64,000 nt of DNA from Alkalihalophilus pseudofirmus OF4 (GCF_000005825.2 NC_013791.2:2914001-2978000), one strand, 5' to 3'. Numbered from the stretch's first letter, positions 8,538-18,311 are shown. A program made the numbers and translations. The notes: a model not told the origin generated them from the letters alone.

Positions 8538-8738
8538 TTATTTTTTGTACGTTAACATTGAGCGAATACGCTTGAAGTCTCCAGAGTGTACAATAGCAGA
8601 CTTACGTAGCTTACGCTTTTGCTTTTGAGACTTGTTACCAAATAAGTGACTAGTGAAGCCGTGCGCACGCTTAAGCTTTCCAGATCCAGTCTTTTTAAAA
8701 CGCTTCGCAGCGCCTCTATGAGTTTTCATTTTAGGCAT
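8538..8738 (-). CDS. rpmI: 50S ribosomal protein L35
   Basis: Ribosomal protein of 66 residues with the family motif [20 protein letters not shown] at the N-terminus. It belongs to the large subunit. It lies 40 bp after infC and before rplT, the standard order. AAAGGAGG lies 7 bp upstream of the ATG. Confidence 0.98.
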   Translation of the reverse strand: MPKMKTHRGAAKRFKKTGSGKLKRAHGFTSHLFGNKSQKQKRKLRKSAIVHSGDFKRIRSMLTYKK

Positions 8739-8778
8739 AACTAAGGTCCTCCTTTAATCTTCTTCAAGCTAGTCGATG

Positions 8779-9294
8779 TTACTTTTCAGTTTTAGGCGCT
8801 AAGATAAGGAACATGCTACGACCTTCCATCTTAGGCTTAGCTTCAATGACAGCAACATCTTCACATTCTTTTGCAAGACGCTCTAATACTACTCTTCCTA
8901 TTTGAGAGTGAGTAATCGCACGACCGCGGAAACGGATCGCTGCTTTTACTTTGTCTCCTTTTTCAAGGAATTTACGAGCGTTGCGAAGCTTCGTGTTGAA
9001 ATCATGGTCTTCAATCGTCGGGCTCAAGCGAACCTCTTTAACGTTGATGACCTTTTGTTTCTTACGTGCTTCTTTGTCTTTCTTTTGTTGCTCATAACGG
9101 AATTTACCGTAGTCCATAATGCGACACACAGGTGGTTTCGCAGCAGGTGCAACACATACGAGATCAAGATTTACATTTTGCGCCATTTCAAGCGCTTCTT
9201 GTTTTGACTTGACTCCAATTTGATCGCCATTCGCTCCAATGAGTCGTACTTCACGGGCACGAATCCCTTCATTGACCAACATGTCTTTACTAAT
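8779..9294 (-). CDS. infC: Translation initiation factor IF-3 (probable ATT start)
   Basis: IF-3 binds the 30S subunit, blocks premature joining of 50S and checks the start codon. The N-domain ([32 protein letters not shown]) and the C-domain ([32 protein letters not shown]) are complete. An ATG gives MLVNEGIR but has no nearby ribosome binding site. Four codons upstream an ATT (9292-9294) gives [10 protein letters not shown], 9 bp after GGAGG, matching the rare AUU start known for infC. A second ATT at 9295-9297 is also possible. The rare start is known to permit autoregulation by IF-3. Confidence 0.95.
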   Translation of the reverse strand: MSKDMLVNEGIRAREVRLIGANGDQIGVKSKQEALEMAQNVNLDLVCVAPAAKPPVCRIMDYGKFRYEQQKKDKEARKKQKVINVKEVRLSPTIEDHDFNTKLRNARKFLEKGDKVKAAIRFRGRAITHSQIGRVVLERLAKECEDVAVIEAKPKMEGRSMFLILAPKTEK

Positions 9295-9297
9295 AAT

Positions 9298-9530
9298 GAG
9301 CCACCTCCAAAGGATTTTCGCGGATCAAAGCAATTTATAAGCATAACTGTTCATCAAAAATGATTACAGAACATGCACCGATTCATGAAAAAAAGTGCGG
9401 GCGCACAATACGCCCACACTTCGGTCATTTACTAAAAATGAATCCCATCATACCTGGCAACAGCTTCATGCGTCAATCAGGTGAGAAGCGGGCGCTTCTG
9501 CTTGCTTTGTGTCCTTCTATTCGATTACCT
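9298..9530 (-). promoter_or_regulatory. L20-type attenuation leader of infC-rpmI-rplT
   Basis: Untranslated leader of about 230 bases. A strong intrinsic terminator lies inside it at 9388-9421 (minus-strand stem AAGTGTGGGCG / CGCCCGCACTT plus Ts), roughly 90 bases before infC. A terminator in front of the first gene of this operon is the hallmark of the B. subtilis L20 leader, where L20 binding promotes premature termination. The L20-binding fold itself was not modelled. Confidence 0.8.
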
Positions 9531-9535
9531 AGATA

Positions 9536-9565
9536 ACTATAGCATAATCCTTTTTGCGGTGTCAA
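9536..9565 (-). promoter_or_regulatory. SigA promoter of the infC operon
   Basis: TTGACA (9560-9565), 18 bp, TATAGT (9536-9541), with an extended -10 TG (TGCTATAGT). An inverted repeat TTCGTTA-TTT-TAACGAA (9581-9597) lies 15 bp upstream. Confidence 0.8.
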
Positions 9566-9633
9566 CACAATATGTCCGACTTCGTTATTTTAACGAATGT
9601 CCAGTCACTTTGCAATCCTTTTTTTATTTTAAG

Positions 9634-9667
9634 AGGAGTAGAAAATAATTGAAATGATTTCTACTCC
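9634..9667 (-). terminator. Stem-loop after thrS
   Basis: Stem GGAGTAGAAA ... TTTTCTACTCC about 20 bp past the thrS stop. The T-tract that follows is poor (TCTTAAAAT), so this may be a weak terminator or a 3' protective hairpin. Confidence 0.55.
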
Positions 9668-9685
9668 CTCATTGACACAAAAAGA

Positions 9686-11617
9686 TTATTTTTTCAGCTC
9701 TTCGGCTAAATCAGAAATAAATGCTTGAAGTTCTTTTGATTCTGAAGCCTGCTCTCCGTATTTACGGATGTTAACAGCACCAGATTCCATTTCCTTATCT
9801 CCTAGTACGAGCATGTAAGGAATTTTTTGCATCTGTGCTTCACGTATCTTATATCCAATCTTCTCGTTACGCTCATCAATTTCTACTCTGGCACCTGCTT
9901 GTTGAAGTGCGTCTTGAACTTTTTTCGCGTAGTCAAGATGCACATCAGGCGATACTGGTATAACTTGTACCTGAACAGGCGCAAGCCATGTTGGGAATGC
10001 TCCTTTGTACTCTTCAAGCAAGAAGGCAACGAAGCGCTCCATCGTAGAAACAACTCCGCGGTGAACGACCACAGGGCGGTGCTGCTGGCCGTCTTCACCA
10101 ACATACGTTAAGTCAAATCGTTCTGGTAATAAGAAGTCCAGCTGAACCGTTGATAATGTTTCATCCTTGCCTAAGGCAGTACGAACCTGCACATCTAATT
10201 TCGGGCCGTAAAACGCTGCTTCACCTTCTGCTTCATAATAATCCACATCCAACTCATCCATCGCTTCTTTTAACATGCTTTGCGCTTTTTCCCACATCGC
10301 ATCATCATCAAAATACTTTTCCTTATCTTCAGGGTCACGATAAGATAGACGGAATTTATAATCATCTAAGCCAAAATCTTTGTAGACTTCCTGAATTAAA
10401 TACACAACGCGCAAGAACTCTTCTTTAATCTGGTCAGGACGACAGAAGATATGAGCATCGTTTAACGTCATTCCACGTACACGCTGAAGTCCTGATACAG
10501 CACCGCTCATCTCATAACGGTGCATCATGCCAAGTTCCGCAATACGCAATGGAAGCTGGCGGTAGCTGCGCATGTCTTGTTTGTATACCATCATATGGTG
10601 AGGACAGTTCATTGGACGAAGAACGAATTCTTCATTGTCGCGCTCCATAACAGGGAACATGTCATCTTTATAGTGATCCCAGTGGCCTGATGTTTTATAA
10701 AGTTCAGAGCTTCCTAAAATCGGCGTGTACACATGCTGATAGCCAAGACGCTCTTCTTTATCAACAATGTAGCGCTCGATTACACGACGAACAGTTGCTC
10801 CTTTTGGCAGCCATAACGGGAGGCCTTGTCCTACTTTTTGTGAAAGAGCGAAAATTCCTAACTCCTTGCCAAGTTTACGATGATCACGTTCCTTAGCCTC
10901 TTCTAGCAAGCGTAAATGTTCCTCTAGATCAGCCTTTTTGAAGAATGCCGTTCCGTAAATACGCTGAAGCATTTTGTTTTTGCTGTCACCGCGCCAATAT
11001 GCGCCTGCCAGACTTAACAGTTTAAACTCTTTAATTTTGTTTGTTGAAGGGACATGCACGCCTCGGCATAGATCAAAGAATTCCCCTTGTTCATAAATAG
11101 TAAGGCTTTCCCCTTCAGGGATCGCTTCAATCAGTTCTAATTTGTACTCATCACCAACTTCTTTGTAACGAACAATAGCTTCCCCGCGGCTTAACTCCAC
11201 ACGTATTACTTCAAGGTTTTCTGCAATGATTTTCTTCATTTCTTTTTCAATCTTCGGCAGATCTTCAGCCGTAATCGATTCTTCTGAATCAATATCATAG
11301 TAAAAACCGCCTTCAATCACAGGGCCGACTCCAAGCTTTACCCCTTTAAACAGGCGTTTAACAGCTTGTGCCATTAAGTGTGCCGTACTATGGCGCATGA
11401 TTTCCAGTGCTTCCTCTGAATCTTGAGTGACAATTGCTATCTCTCCGTCTTCAGTTAGAGGTGTACGTAAGTCAACTAATGTATGATTAAGCTTTCCAGC
11501 TAACGCTTTTTTCTTAAGACCAGGGCTGATAGATGCCGCAATGTCTTCTGTTGTCGTGCCTCTAGGGAACTCCTTTACCGCACCATCTGGAAATGTAATC
11601 TTTAGTACATCTGCCAT
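9686..11617 (-). CDS. thrS: Threonyl-tRNA synthetase
   Basis: Class II synthetase that charges tRNA-Thr, 643 residues, full length. Domains in order: TGS (about 1-60), editing domain with [15 protein letters not shown], class II catalytic core with the zinc-binding [13 protein letters not shown] and motif 3 [19 protein letters not shown], and the C-terminal anticodon-binding domain ([19 protein letters not shown]). The ATG lies 11 bp after AAAAGGAG. Monocistronic, controlled by a Thr T-box. Confidence 0.98.
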   Translation of the reverse strand: MADVLKITFPDGAVKEFPRGTTTEDIAASISPGLKKKALAGKLNHTLVDLRTPLTEDGEIAIVTQDSEEALEIMRHSTAHLMAQAVKRLFKGVKLGVGPVIEGGFYYDIDSEESITAEDLPKIEKEMKKIIAENLEVIRVELSRGEAIVRYKEVGDEYKLELIEAIPEGESLTIYEQGEFFDLCRGVHVPSTNKIKEFKLLSLAGAYWRGDSKNKMLQRIYGTAFFKKADLEEHLRLLEEAKERDHRKLGKELGIFALSQKVGQGLPLWLPKGATVRRVIERYIVDKEERLGYQHVYTPILGSSELYKTSGHWDHYKDDMFPVMERDNEEFVLRPMNCPHHMMVYKQDMRSYRQLPLRIAELGMMHRYEMSGAVSGLQRVRGMTLNDAHIFCRPDQIKEEFLRVVYLIQEVYKDFGLDDYKFRLSYRDPEDKEKYFDDDAMWEKAQSMLKEAMDELDVDYYEAEGEAAFYGPKLDVQVRTALGKDETLSTVQLDFLLPERFDLTYVGEDGQQHRPVVVHRGVVSTMERFVAFLLEEYKGAFPTWLAPVQVQVIPVSPDVHLDYAKKVQDALQQAGARVEIDERNEKIGYKIREAQMQKIPYMLVLGDKEMESGAVNIRKYGEQASESKELQAFISDLAEELKK

Positions 11618-11644
11618 TCTTCTCGACTCCTTTTTTTGTGTAAA

Positions 11645-11900
11645 TAAAAAACACTCGTCCCTTCATCATAGAAGGGACGAGTGTAGTTCGTGGTTCCACC
11701 CTTGTTACGCTGCAGCAAATAAACATTGCAAGTGCAGCAACTCATCATACAAGATAACGGCTGTGCGCCGGCGCTAGTTAATCCACATACGTGTTTCCCT
11801 GCGCAGTTCAGAGGTGGTAAGGTCACTAATATGAGCTAGGAAGCTTGCAGCGAATGCCTCCCTCTCTGTAAGTCATATATAATGCCTCTTGTCCTCATCA
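11645..11900 (-). promoter_or_regulatory. T-box leader of thrS (Thr specifier)
   Basis: On the minus strand the T-box core AGGGTGGAACCACG lies at 11689-11702. The terminator stem ACACTCGTCCCTTC / GAAGGGACGAGTGT and Ts at 11643-11676 follow. A candidate specifier ACC (Thr) is at 11816-11818 in TTACCACCTCTGAACTG. The codon matches thrS. This is the second T-box in the window. Confidence 0.92.
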
Positions 11901-11906
11901 TAACCA

Positions 11907-11935
11907 TTCATATCCAAAGTGTTGTTTCATATCAA
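11907..11935 (-). promoter_or_regulatory. Probable SigA promoter of thrS
   Basis: TTGATA (11930-11935), 17 bp, TATGAA (11907-11912), immediately upstream of the T-box leader. Confidence 0.5.
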
Positions 11936-11994
11936 ATAGGTTGATATGTAGTATTATATGGATGCAGAATTGGAAAATCAAGAGGGCATCTCAT

Positions 11995-12858
11995 TTATTC
12001 TAATCTTTTTTTCTCATAATGGTGATAAGGATATAGCTTCATCCGTTCTTGAAATATTGCTTGAATGGTCACTACGACCCCGTGATCTGGTTGATCGGAG
12101 AATACATGAACTATGTTTGGTACCATACTAACCAATGGACTTATCACCATTTCTTCAAGCTCAATTGAATGTTCGAAAATAAGTTCTTCCTGCAAATGGA
12201 ACAATACCTCATCTTTTGCAAGCTTTCTAAAATGCTGATCATAAAAAGAAAATGTTCCGTCATGGACAACATAGATTTCATTATATTTAGAAGGCTTCGT
12301 TTGAACGTATTGCCGGAAATCTTCAATCATATTTTGATATTCTTGTTCGAGCATATACTCATCAATAGCAATTTCCACACAATCAATCAGCATCTCCCCA
12401 TAATCTCTCAACCGGAATGTTAAAAATGGGTCATAATAAAAATTAGTTTCTTCTTCTAGACTATTAGCAAACGCCTCATAAATATAAGCATAACGATTAA
12501 AGAACGGTACGAGTGAAGGCAGGTCATTTCGATCTCCTTCTAAAATCGACCTTGCGATCATCAGAATCTGCTGCTGCTCTTCTTCATCTGTAAAATAAAA
12601 CATCGATTCAATAATATCTAAGAGCCAATCATCTTCTCTTGTTTTTATCACATGTTCAGTTAATACAGAGGACAACAAGGGGTGAAACGAATCATAGAAA
12701 CTAACCTGCTTATTTGTATAATCAAGCAAAATTGTTTCTACACCATTTGACTCCACTTTCCCTCCTAGTCCAAGATCTGCATATCGCTCAATGTACTCAC
12801 GAAGCAGTTCATATAATTGCTTACAATCTCGCTCTTCTTCAAAATGAATGGCTATCAC
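11995..12858 (-). CDS. ytxC: Sporulation-associated protein YtxC
   Basis: Soluble acidic protein of the YtxC family, about 287 residues, linked to sporulation in B. subtilis with unknown biochemistry. I place the start at a GTG (MIAIHFEEERDCKQLYELL), 6 bp after GGGGGA; the longer frame begins at a TTG without a ribosome binding site. The sequence is rich in Glu, Tyr and hydrophobic helices and has no membrane segment. The position next to thrS and near dnaI matches the B. subtilis locus. Identification rests on context and general resemblance. Confidence 0.75.
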   Translation of the reverse strand: MIAIHFEEERDCKQLYELLREYIERYADLGLGGKVESNGVETILLDYTNKQVSFYDSFHPLLSSVLTEHVIKTREDDWLLDIIESMFYFTDEEEQQQILMIARSILEGDRNDLPSLVPFFNRYAYIYEAFANSLEEETNFYYDPFLTFRLRDYGEMLIDCVEIAIDEYMLEQEYQNMIEDFRQYVQTKPSKYNEIYVVHDGTFSFYDQHFRKLAKDEVLFHLQEELIFEHSIELEEMVISPLVSMVPNIVHVFSDQPDHGVVVTIQAIFQERMKLYPYHHYEKKRLE

Positions 12859-13006
12859 ACCTATTCCCCCTAACCAACTCAACTAAAAAACTGATCTATA
12901 GTTACATACTCATGAAGTCATTTAGACAGGCCTTATTCCATCCTATGCATGAGCGTAGAAATAATGATTAGTTTTTCACATGCACGAGTCAGTATGGAAG
13001 AAAAAC

Positions 13007-13045
13007 AAAAAAACCGCTCCTCTGCTAATAGCAAAGAAACGGTTT
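13007..13045 (-). terminator. Terminator of mqnC
   Basis: Minus-strand hairpin AAACCG-TTTCTTTGCTA / TAGCAGAGGAG-CGGTTT with seven Ts, starting 5 bp after the stop codon. Confidence 0.9.
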
Positions 13046-13049
13046 AGGA

Positions 13050-14162
13050 TTAGTTCTGCATCGTAAAATCTTTTTCTGCTGCAGTTTCCCCGTCAAACAT
13101 ACGAACAATATCGTATTTTGTATTACGTTGAGCTGGAATTTTACCGGCTTCACGAATGAGACGAAGAATTTCATTCGTATTTACTTTATGAGTCGTACCT
13201 GCAGCTGATACAACATTCTCTTCAATCATTGTACTTCCGAAGTCATTACAGCCATATTCAAGCGACTGCTTTCCAACTTCAGGACCCATTGTAACCCATG
13301 ATGATTGGAAGTTCGCAATATTATCAAGGAAAATCCTTGAAATCGCAACATTTTTCAAATAATCACGAGCCCCTAGCTTTTCTGTCTTCCACATACCCGT
13401 GTTCTCAGGCTGGAATGTCCATGAAATAAAGGCTTTAAAACAATCAGTCTCATCTTGTGCATCTCTTACGCGTTGTAAGTGCAGAGCACGCTCCTCGTTC
13501 GATTCCCCAAAGCCGATAACCATCGTTGCTGAGCCGTGCATTCCAACACGCTTTGAAGCTTTCATTGCTTCCATCCATTGTTCCCAGGTAATTTTTAAGC
13601 GACTGACACGAAGGCGCGTTTCCTCAGTAAGAATTTCAGCGCCACCGCCTGGCATACTATCTAATCCAGCCTCATGCAGGGCACGAAGAACTTCCTCCAC
13701 TGTCATATCAGAAACTTCTGCAATTTTCCAAATCTCAGCAGGTGAGAAAGAATGCATCCAGATGTTTGGAAAACGTTCCTTAATTTCACGAAGAAGATTT
13801 GTATAGTAATCTAGTTTCAAGTCAGGATTCGTTCCGCCTTGCATAAGAATCTCTGTACCGCCAACATCAATTGTTTCTTGAATTTTCTCAAAGATACGTT
13901 CGTTGTCAAGTACATACCCTTCTGAATGTCCTGGCTTACGATAGAATGCACAGAAACGACAATACGTATCGCAGAAATTTGTATAGTTTACGTTTCTACC
14001 TATTACGAAGGTAGTTACAGGTTCTGGGTGCCATTTTTTCATTATCTTGTTGGCTGCTTCACCCATTTTCTCAACTTCATCACTTTCATATAGCGCAATC
14101 GCATCTTCCATTGAGATGCGCTCCCCATTTACCGCTCGTTCAAGAATTGCATCGATGCTCAT
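13050..14162 (-). CDS. mqnC: Cyclic dehypoxanthine futalosine synthase (radical SAM)
   Basis: Radical SAM enzyme of 370 residues that cyclises dehypoxanthine futalosine in the futalosine route to menaquinone. The [4Fe-4S] motif CDTYCRFCAFY (CX3CX2C) is present near residue 65. GGTEILMQGGTNPDLKLDYY, SMPGGGAEIL and SATMVIGFGE match the MqnC/CofH-type subfamily. The start at MSIDAILERAV has GAGGG 8 bp upstream. B. subtilis makes menaquinone by the classical men route. MqnC-like genes nevertheless occur in many bacilli, so the presence of mqnA, B and D elsewhere would decide whether the pathway is complete. Confidence 0.88.
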   Translation of the reverse strand: MSIDAILERAVNGERISMEDAIALYESDEVEKMGEAANKIMKKWHPEPVTTFVIGRNVNYTNFCDTYCRFCAFYRKPGHSEGYVLDNERIFEKIQETIDVGGTEILMQGGTNPDLKLDYYTNLLREIKERFPNIWMHSFSPAEIWKIAEVSDMTVEEVLRALHEAGLDSMPGGGAEILTEETRLRVSRLKITWEQWMEAMKASKRVGMHGSATMVIGFGESNEERALHLQRVRDAQDETDCFKAFISWTFQPENTGMWKTEKLGARDYLKNVAISRIFLDNIANFQSSWVTMGPEVGKQSLEYGCNDFGSTMIEENVVSAAGTTHKVNTNEILRLIREAGKIPAQRNTKYDIVRMFDGETAAEKDFTMQN

Positions 14163-14274
14163 GATTATGACCCTCACAATCTATCAAAATAAGATACCTT
14201 CATCCTATCATACATGAAACCCTTAAGGAAGCAACGGCGCTCCCTGTTCCAAAAGTTTCAAATTAATTTCTGTA

Positions 14275-15210
14275 TTATCGCTTCTCTCTGCGGTTATGCC
14301 CAGCCACTGTCACAAATGTCGTGTTGTGCTTAATCCGCTCCATAATCCGCTTTGCCTTTAATTCTTCTATTCCACCACGGTCTGAGTAGGAAAGGTGATC
14401 TTCAAGTTCATCATAGTCATAATTAGATGTAAATAATGTAGGCAGCTTCTCAAGCATTCTGTACTGCAGGATCGCTCCGAGCACATCATCTCTCACCCAG
14501 CTTGAAGTCGTTTCAGCTCCAATATCATCTAAGATCAATACTTGAGCCTTTTTAATCGTATCGAGCTTTTCTTGAAAGGTCCCATCCCCAAGAGACTGCT
14601 TCATCTCACGAAAGAAATCAGGGGTATAAACCGTATACGATTCAATCCCCCGGTCGAATAATTCATTTGCTACAGCACCCATTAAATACGTTTTTCCTAC
14701 ACCGAATTTCCCGTAAAAGTATAAACCTCCACCGTCCTCACCCGGATTTGCCTTTAACGCAAACTCAAGCGCTGCCGCTCCCGCTTCTCCTCTCTCGCCG
14801 TCCATATCAATCTCCTCAAAACGAGCAGATAAGATATCTTTAGGAATATAAAGGGACTTCATGAGCTGACTTTGTTCTTTCTGCTTTTTCTCCTGTACTT
14901 TTAGGGCACAAGGAAGATAATGAAGCTCTAAGTGCCCCCGCTCAATTGATAAAGAGGGCTGATACCCCTTCATCATGTTAGGACACTCTTTAAGCCCGGG
15001 ACAGTTTGCACAAGCTCTGCGCTCTTTTTTAAATTCATAAAGCTTAACCATTCCGCTATCGATCATCTCATTTGTCACGGAATCTTTATTCTCTCTAATA
15101 AATGCCTTAATATAGGGGTCAGTTAGAAGCTCTTCTCTTTGTTTATCTAAACGTTCTTTTAATCCTGTGCTTTTGGCCCATTGTTTAAGCGTTGATTGAA
15201 TGGATTTCAT
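14275..15210 (-). CDS. dnaI: Primosomal protein DnaI (helicase loader ATPase)
   Basis: AAA+ ATPase of 311 residues that loads the replicative helicase DnaC at oriC and restart forks. The N-terminal helicase-binding domain carries a zinc site (CANCPGLKECPNM and LHYLPCAL). The C-terminal AAA+ domain has Walker A GKFGVGKTYL near residue 170, Walker B VLILDDIGAE and sensor I TLFTSNYDYDEL. It starts 2 bp after the dnaB stop, with its ribosome binding site inside the dnaB 3' end, so the two are translationally linked and act together. Confidence 0.97.
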   Translation of the reverse strand: MKSIQSTLKQWAKSTGLKERLDKQREELLTDPYIKAFIRENKDSVTNEMIDSGMVKLYEFKKERRACANCPGLKECPNMMKGYQPSLSIERGHLELHYLPCALKVQEKKQKEQSQLMKSLYIPKDILSARFEEIDMDGERGEAGAAALEFALKANPGEDGGGLYFYGKFGVGKTYLMGAVANELFDRGIESYTVYTPDFFREMKQSLGDGTFQEKLDTIKKAQVLILDDIGAETTSSWVRDDVLGAILQYRMLEKLPTLFTSNYDYDELEDHLSYSDRGGIEELKAKRIMERIKHNTTFVTVAGHNRREKR

Positions 15211-15212
15211 TA

Positions 15213-16724
15213 TCAGCTTTCTCCTTTCTCCCTTTTTCGTGCCCTAAGCTCTTCCATCATCTTCTCAAAACGCTTTTGGGCATCTGTCGTCTCTTTACCC
15301 GCTCCATTAGAAAGGTTTTCTGATGATGGACCGCTTTTTGCACCTTCACTCTCGTCCTCTTGCTTATTTTTATTCTGCTGCGTACCTTTATTCTTTTCTT
15401 TTTCTTTTTCTTCTATCAGCCATTTAGGTAAACGATCGCGTCTTGTAGTCTTCCTTGTACCTTGACTTCTTTTTGCAGCTGGAGTACTCTGGCCTTTTTC
15501 TTTTGCTAATGCCTTTTTCTCTTGTTCTTCTCTCGCTAAAAGCATAGCATCTTTCACTTTTTGGATCTTCTTTCGTGCCCAGTGAGCAGCGATCTTATCA
15601 ATGAATGCTTTTTGCAGCTTCATATCATGCTGATACAACACATAGTCAATTAAGACATTCGCTACACCAGGAAGTAAATGATAATCAATGAGCAATGATT
15701 CTACAATTTTCGCATCAGCTGGCGCGACATACGCCCCGTCTGACCTGATTTCTAGTAAGGTTAACGGCGGTATTGTTTCATAAAATTTAATAATTTTTTC
15801 TTCTTCTGTTTCAGGTTCCTTTTCACGCATCGTCTGATGCTCTGCAGGATGCGTCCTTAATCCAAGCGCAGGAGGCTCTGAACTATGTTCGATCTTGTAC
15901 CATTCTTGAGCTTTTTTCCGCAAGACATCAAGGTCTACTTCATCATCATGCAAAACAGCCTGGCCTACAATGCGGCTCATCTCAAGAGGCTTGATCCGAT
16001 ACACAAATGCCAGTTTAAGAATGGCATTTTTCACTCCTTCCGTAAGAAGGCGCTCTGGAACGAGGAAGCTTGATAAGTCTTTTTTCATTAGTTCAAAGTC
16101 AAATTCATCCTCACTAAATAATAAAGAATCGCTTTCCTCCCCTAACAATTCCATCTCCCCGCTAAACTTCATAGCATCTGATGTTTCAGATTGAAGGTTT
16201 GAGACAATTTCTGAATGATGTAGAGAGGTAAACACCTCATCAAAGGAATGAGTTAATTCTGTATACGTTTCTTCTTTCACAACTTCAACAGCAAAACGAT
16301 CTCTCATTTGTCTGTACTTTTGTTTGCCTAAACGATTTAATAAATAAACACTAAGCACATCATTTTCAAAAAACTGCTTAGGATTCATAGGTTTTTGTAA
16401 TTCATATAAATAAGAAGAGCCTTCCTCTGTTGTTTCTTTAAATGTTCTTATTAACCCTATAGCTTCTAGCTTTTTCCGCTCTTCAAAAATCGTTTGGAGA
16501 GGAATATTCATCATGAGCATCAGCTGTCTGTGAGGTTGACGTTCACTCCAGTATTGATCTCTTTCTAACTGAGCCCAAAATGTCATATATAAACTATGAG
16601 CTACTGCTCCAACCAGCGGCTGATACAATAATGTCATTACTTTTTGATCCAGGTCCGTCAAATAATCTGAAACACGTACTGTAAAAGGATCAACAGGAAG
16701 CAGTTCCTTCCAATGCCAGCTCAT
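15213..16724 (-). CDS. dnaB: Replication initiation and membrane-attachment protein DnaB
   Basis: Helicase co-loader of Firmicutes (not the E. coli helicase), 503 residues. It acts between DnaD and DnaI at the origin and is linked to the membrane. The start at MSWHWKELLPVDPF has GGGAGGAA upstream. N-terminal winged-helix (DDBH1) segments span about residues 1-150. The DDBH2 region (KIIKFYETIPPLTLLEI and LLPGVANVLIDYVLYQHD) is clear around 325-400. The last 100 residues are low-complexity Lys/Glu/Gln-rich and probably disordered. It lies downstream of nrdR, with a terminator between them. Confidence 0.95.
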   Translation of the reverse strand: MSWHWKELLPVDPFTVRVSDYLTDLDQKVMTLLYQPLVGAVAHSLYMTFWAQLERDQYWSERQPHRQLMLMMNIPLQTIFEERKKLEAIGLIRTFKETTEEGSSYLYELQKPMNPKQFFENDVLSVYLLNRLGKQKYRQMRDRFAVEVVKEETYTELTHSFDEVFTSLHHSEIVSNLQSETSDAMKFSGEMELLGEESDSLLFSEDEFDFELMKKDLSSFLVPERLLTEGVKNAILKLAFVYRIKPLEMSRIVGQAVLHDDEVDLDVLRKKAQEWYKIEHSSEPPALGLRTHPAEHQTMREKEPETEEEKIIKFYETIPPLTLLEIRSDGAYVAPADAKIVESLLIDYHLLPGVANVLIDYVLYQHDMKLQKAFIDKIAAHWARKKIQKVKDAMLLAREEQEKKALAKEKGQSTPAAKRSQGTRKTTRRDRLPKWLIEEKEKEKNKGTQQNKNKQEDESEGAKSGPSSENLSNGAGKETTDAQKRFEKMMEELRARKREKGES

Positions 16725-16757
16725 ATTTATTCCTCCCTTCCTAAAAAAATCATGAGT

Positions 16758-16796
16758 AAAAAAGAGCTTATAGCGCAACAACACTACAGCTCTTTG
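16758..16796 (-). terminator. Terminator between nrdR and dnaB
   Basis: Minus-strand stem AAAGAGCT ... AGCTCTTT with a T-run, 5 bp after the nrdR stop and 35 bp before the dnaB start. It implies attenuation or a separate dnaB promoter, which was not found in the short gap. Confidence 0.75.
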
Positions 16797-16800
16797 ATCT

Positions 16801-17256
16801 TTAACCTTTATTCATTAATTCGGTCAATTCTTTTATAAAAACATTGATATCTTTAAATTGACGATAAACCGAAGCAAAACGCACATAAGCTACATCATCA
16901 ATTGTTGCGAGTCTCTCCATCACTAACTCGCCTACATCTTGACTGTTGACTTCATTTTTGCCTCTGCCTCGAAGTTCCCGCTCCACTTCGTTAACAATCT
17001 GCTCTAACGTCTCAAGAGGTACTGGACGCTTCTCACATGCACGAATAAGGCCACGCAATATTTTATCACGATTAAATTCTTGGCGTGTGCCATCTTTTTT
17101 TACTACAATTAAAGGAACTTCTTCAACCATTTCAAATGTTGTAAAACGATTGCTGCATGATTCGCACTCTCGTCTTCTTCGAATTGAACGTCCCTCGTGG
17201 CTTGGTCTTGAGTCAAGCACCCTTGTTCCATTATATTGACAAGCTGGACACCGCAT
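16801..17256 (-). CDS. nrdR: Transcriptional repressor NrdR
   Basis: Represses ribonucleotide reductase genes in response to dATP/ATP. The product is 151 residues, normal length. The N-terminal zinc ribbon has CPAC and CESC with [22 protein letters not shown] between them. The ATP-cone follows ([38 protein letters not shown]). The ATG has a GGAG site 9 bp upstream. The link to dnaB and dnaI downstream ties dNTP supply to replication start, as in B. subtilis. Confidence 0.97.
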   Translation of the reverse strand: MRCPACQYNGTRVLDSRPSHEGRSIRRRRECESCSNRFTTFEMVEEVPLIVVKKDGTRQEFNRDKILRGLIRACEKRPVPLETLEQIVNEVERELRGRGKNEVNSQDVGELVMERLATIDDVAYVRFASVYRQFKDINVFIKELTELMNKG

Positions 17257-17380
17257 GTAATCATCTCCACTTACTGTACCCTAACACGTGTCACCTACAC
17301 CGATACAGTCTGGTTCTTAACTCTATCATATAAAAAAAGAAGGTATCTGACAAGCCAAGCTAATGAATTTGCCTTATTCT

Positions 17381-17782
17381 CTACACAAATTCATCTGCCA
17401 TTCCGGTACCTAAATACGGCAGTTCCTTATCTAATTTCTCATAAATAGCCACAACGATCTTTTTACTTTTTCCAAAATCACTTGGGAGGCTTGTACCGCT
17501 TGAACAAGAAATATCAATAGCCGTTCGGTAAGGCTTTACCGTTACGATAGTGGCGACTAGAAGGGACTGTCCACCTTTTTGGGGCTCGGCAATCACTTCT
17601 CCTCGGCCGGTTTCTGCCTCTTTGATTTTCCATCCGGATGAAGAAAGTACAGATTCAACTGCATGCATGGCTTTATCTTTAGAAGTTTTATAGTAACGAG
17701 TTCTTAACCGTTCATCATAATGAGATTCAGCTGTTTCAGTATGATTATTAATAAATTGACCAATAAACTGACGAATAGACAT
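17381..17782 (-). CDS. Conserved-looking cytosolic protein of unknown function
   Basis: Protein of about 133 residues without membrane segments. The start at MSIRQFIGQFINN has AGGTG 6 bp upstream. The middle part (HAVESVLSSSGWKIKEAETGRGEVIAE) and the C-terminal half (TAIDISCSSGTSLPSDFGKSKKIVVAIYEKLDKELPYLG) have alternating beta-strand character. The pattern loosely recalls DUF1499 proteins, but I cannot confirm this. It sits between nrdR and speD, where I recall no such gene in B. subtilis. Codon use looks like that of its neighbours. Confidence 0.65.
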   Translation of the reverse strand: MSIRQFIGQFINNHTETAESHYDERLRTRYYKTSKDKAMHAVESVLSSSGWKIKEAETGRGEVIAEPQKGGQSLLVATIVTVKPYRTAIDISCSSGTSLPSDFGKSKKIVVAIYEKLDKELPYLGTGMADEFV

Positions 17783-17857
17783 TATATTCACCTAACTTTT
17801 CTTTTTCTTTCATTAATCATACCACACTCATCTAAGCAAATCAGTTTCAGTATACAC

Positions 17858-17888
17858 AAAAAAGAGGAGCATCTATGCCCCTCTTTTT
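17858..17888 (-). terminator. Terminator of speD
   Basis: Minus-strand hairpin AAAGAGGGGCAT / ATGCTCCTCTTT followed by Ts, about 40 bp after the speD stop. Confidence 0.9.
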
Positions 17889-17927
17889 ATGTGCGCAAAC
17901 TAACCTGCGCCAAATGTTCTCTTTATG

Positions 17928-18311
17928 TTAGAACGCATTTACTGTTGTTTTTTCTACTTTGACTGGTCCCATTCCTCTTGGTACTTCAATCACTTCACTT
18001 GTACTAGCACCAAGCGCTTCAGCAATATAATTAGATGCTACATTAGGATCAATACGATCTCCACATGTATAGACATCAATACTTGCATATCCATGTTCTG
18101 GGAAGCTGTGAATCGTTAAATGAGACTCTGAAATGATGACTACGCCGCTAACACCATGTGGTGCAAATTTGTGAAATGCTACTTCACGTACTTCTGCACC
18201 TGCTTTAAGTGCAGCATCTACAAATGTTTGTTCGATAAAACTCATATTATTCAACTTCTCAATATTACATCCCCAAAGTTCTGCAATAACGTGACGACCC
18301 ATAGTGTCCAT
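17928..18311 (-). CDS. speD: S-adenosylmethionine decarboxylase proenzyme
   Basis: Makes decarboxylated S-adenosylmethionine, the aminopropyl donor for spermidine. It is the short prokaryotic class of 127 residues. Self-cleavage between Glu62 and Ser63 in [20 protein letters not shown] would create the pyruvoyl cofactor on Ser63. Cys83 in [11 protein letters not shown] and His68 are the expected processing and proton-donor residues. The ATG lies about 10 bp after AAGGGGG. It is preceded by a long leader and followed by a terminator, so monocistronic. gapB lies upstream. Confidence 0.97.
   Translation of the reverse strand: MDTMGRHVIAELWGCNIEKLNNMSFIEQTFVDAALKAGAEVREVAFHKFAPHGVSGVVIISESHLTIHSFPEHGYASIDVYTCGDRIDPNVASNYIAEALGASTSEVIEVPRGMGPVKVEKTTVNAF

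Noticed and set aside
11602-11826. Minus-strand frame of 74 residues inside the thrS leader
   Set aside because: It lies over the T-box and terminator, whose conserved RNA elements explain the sequence.
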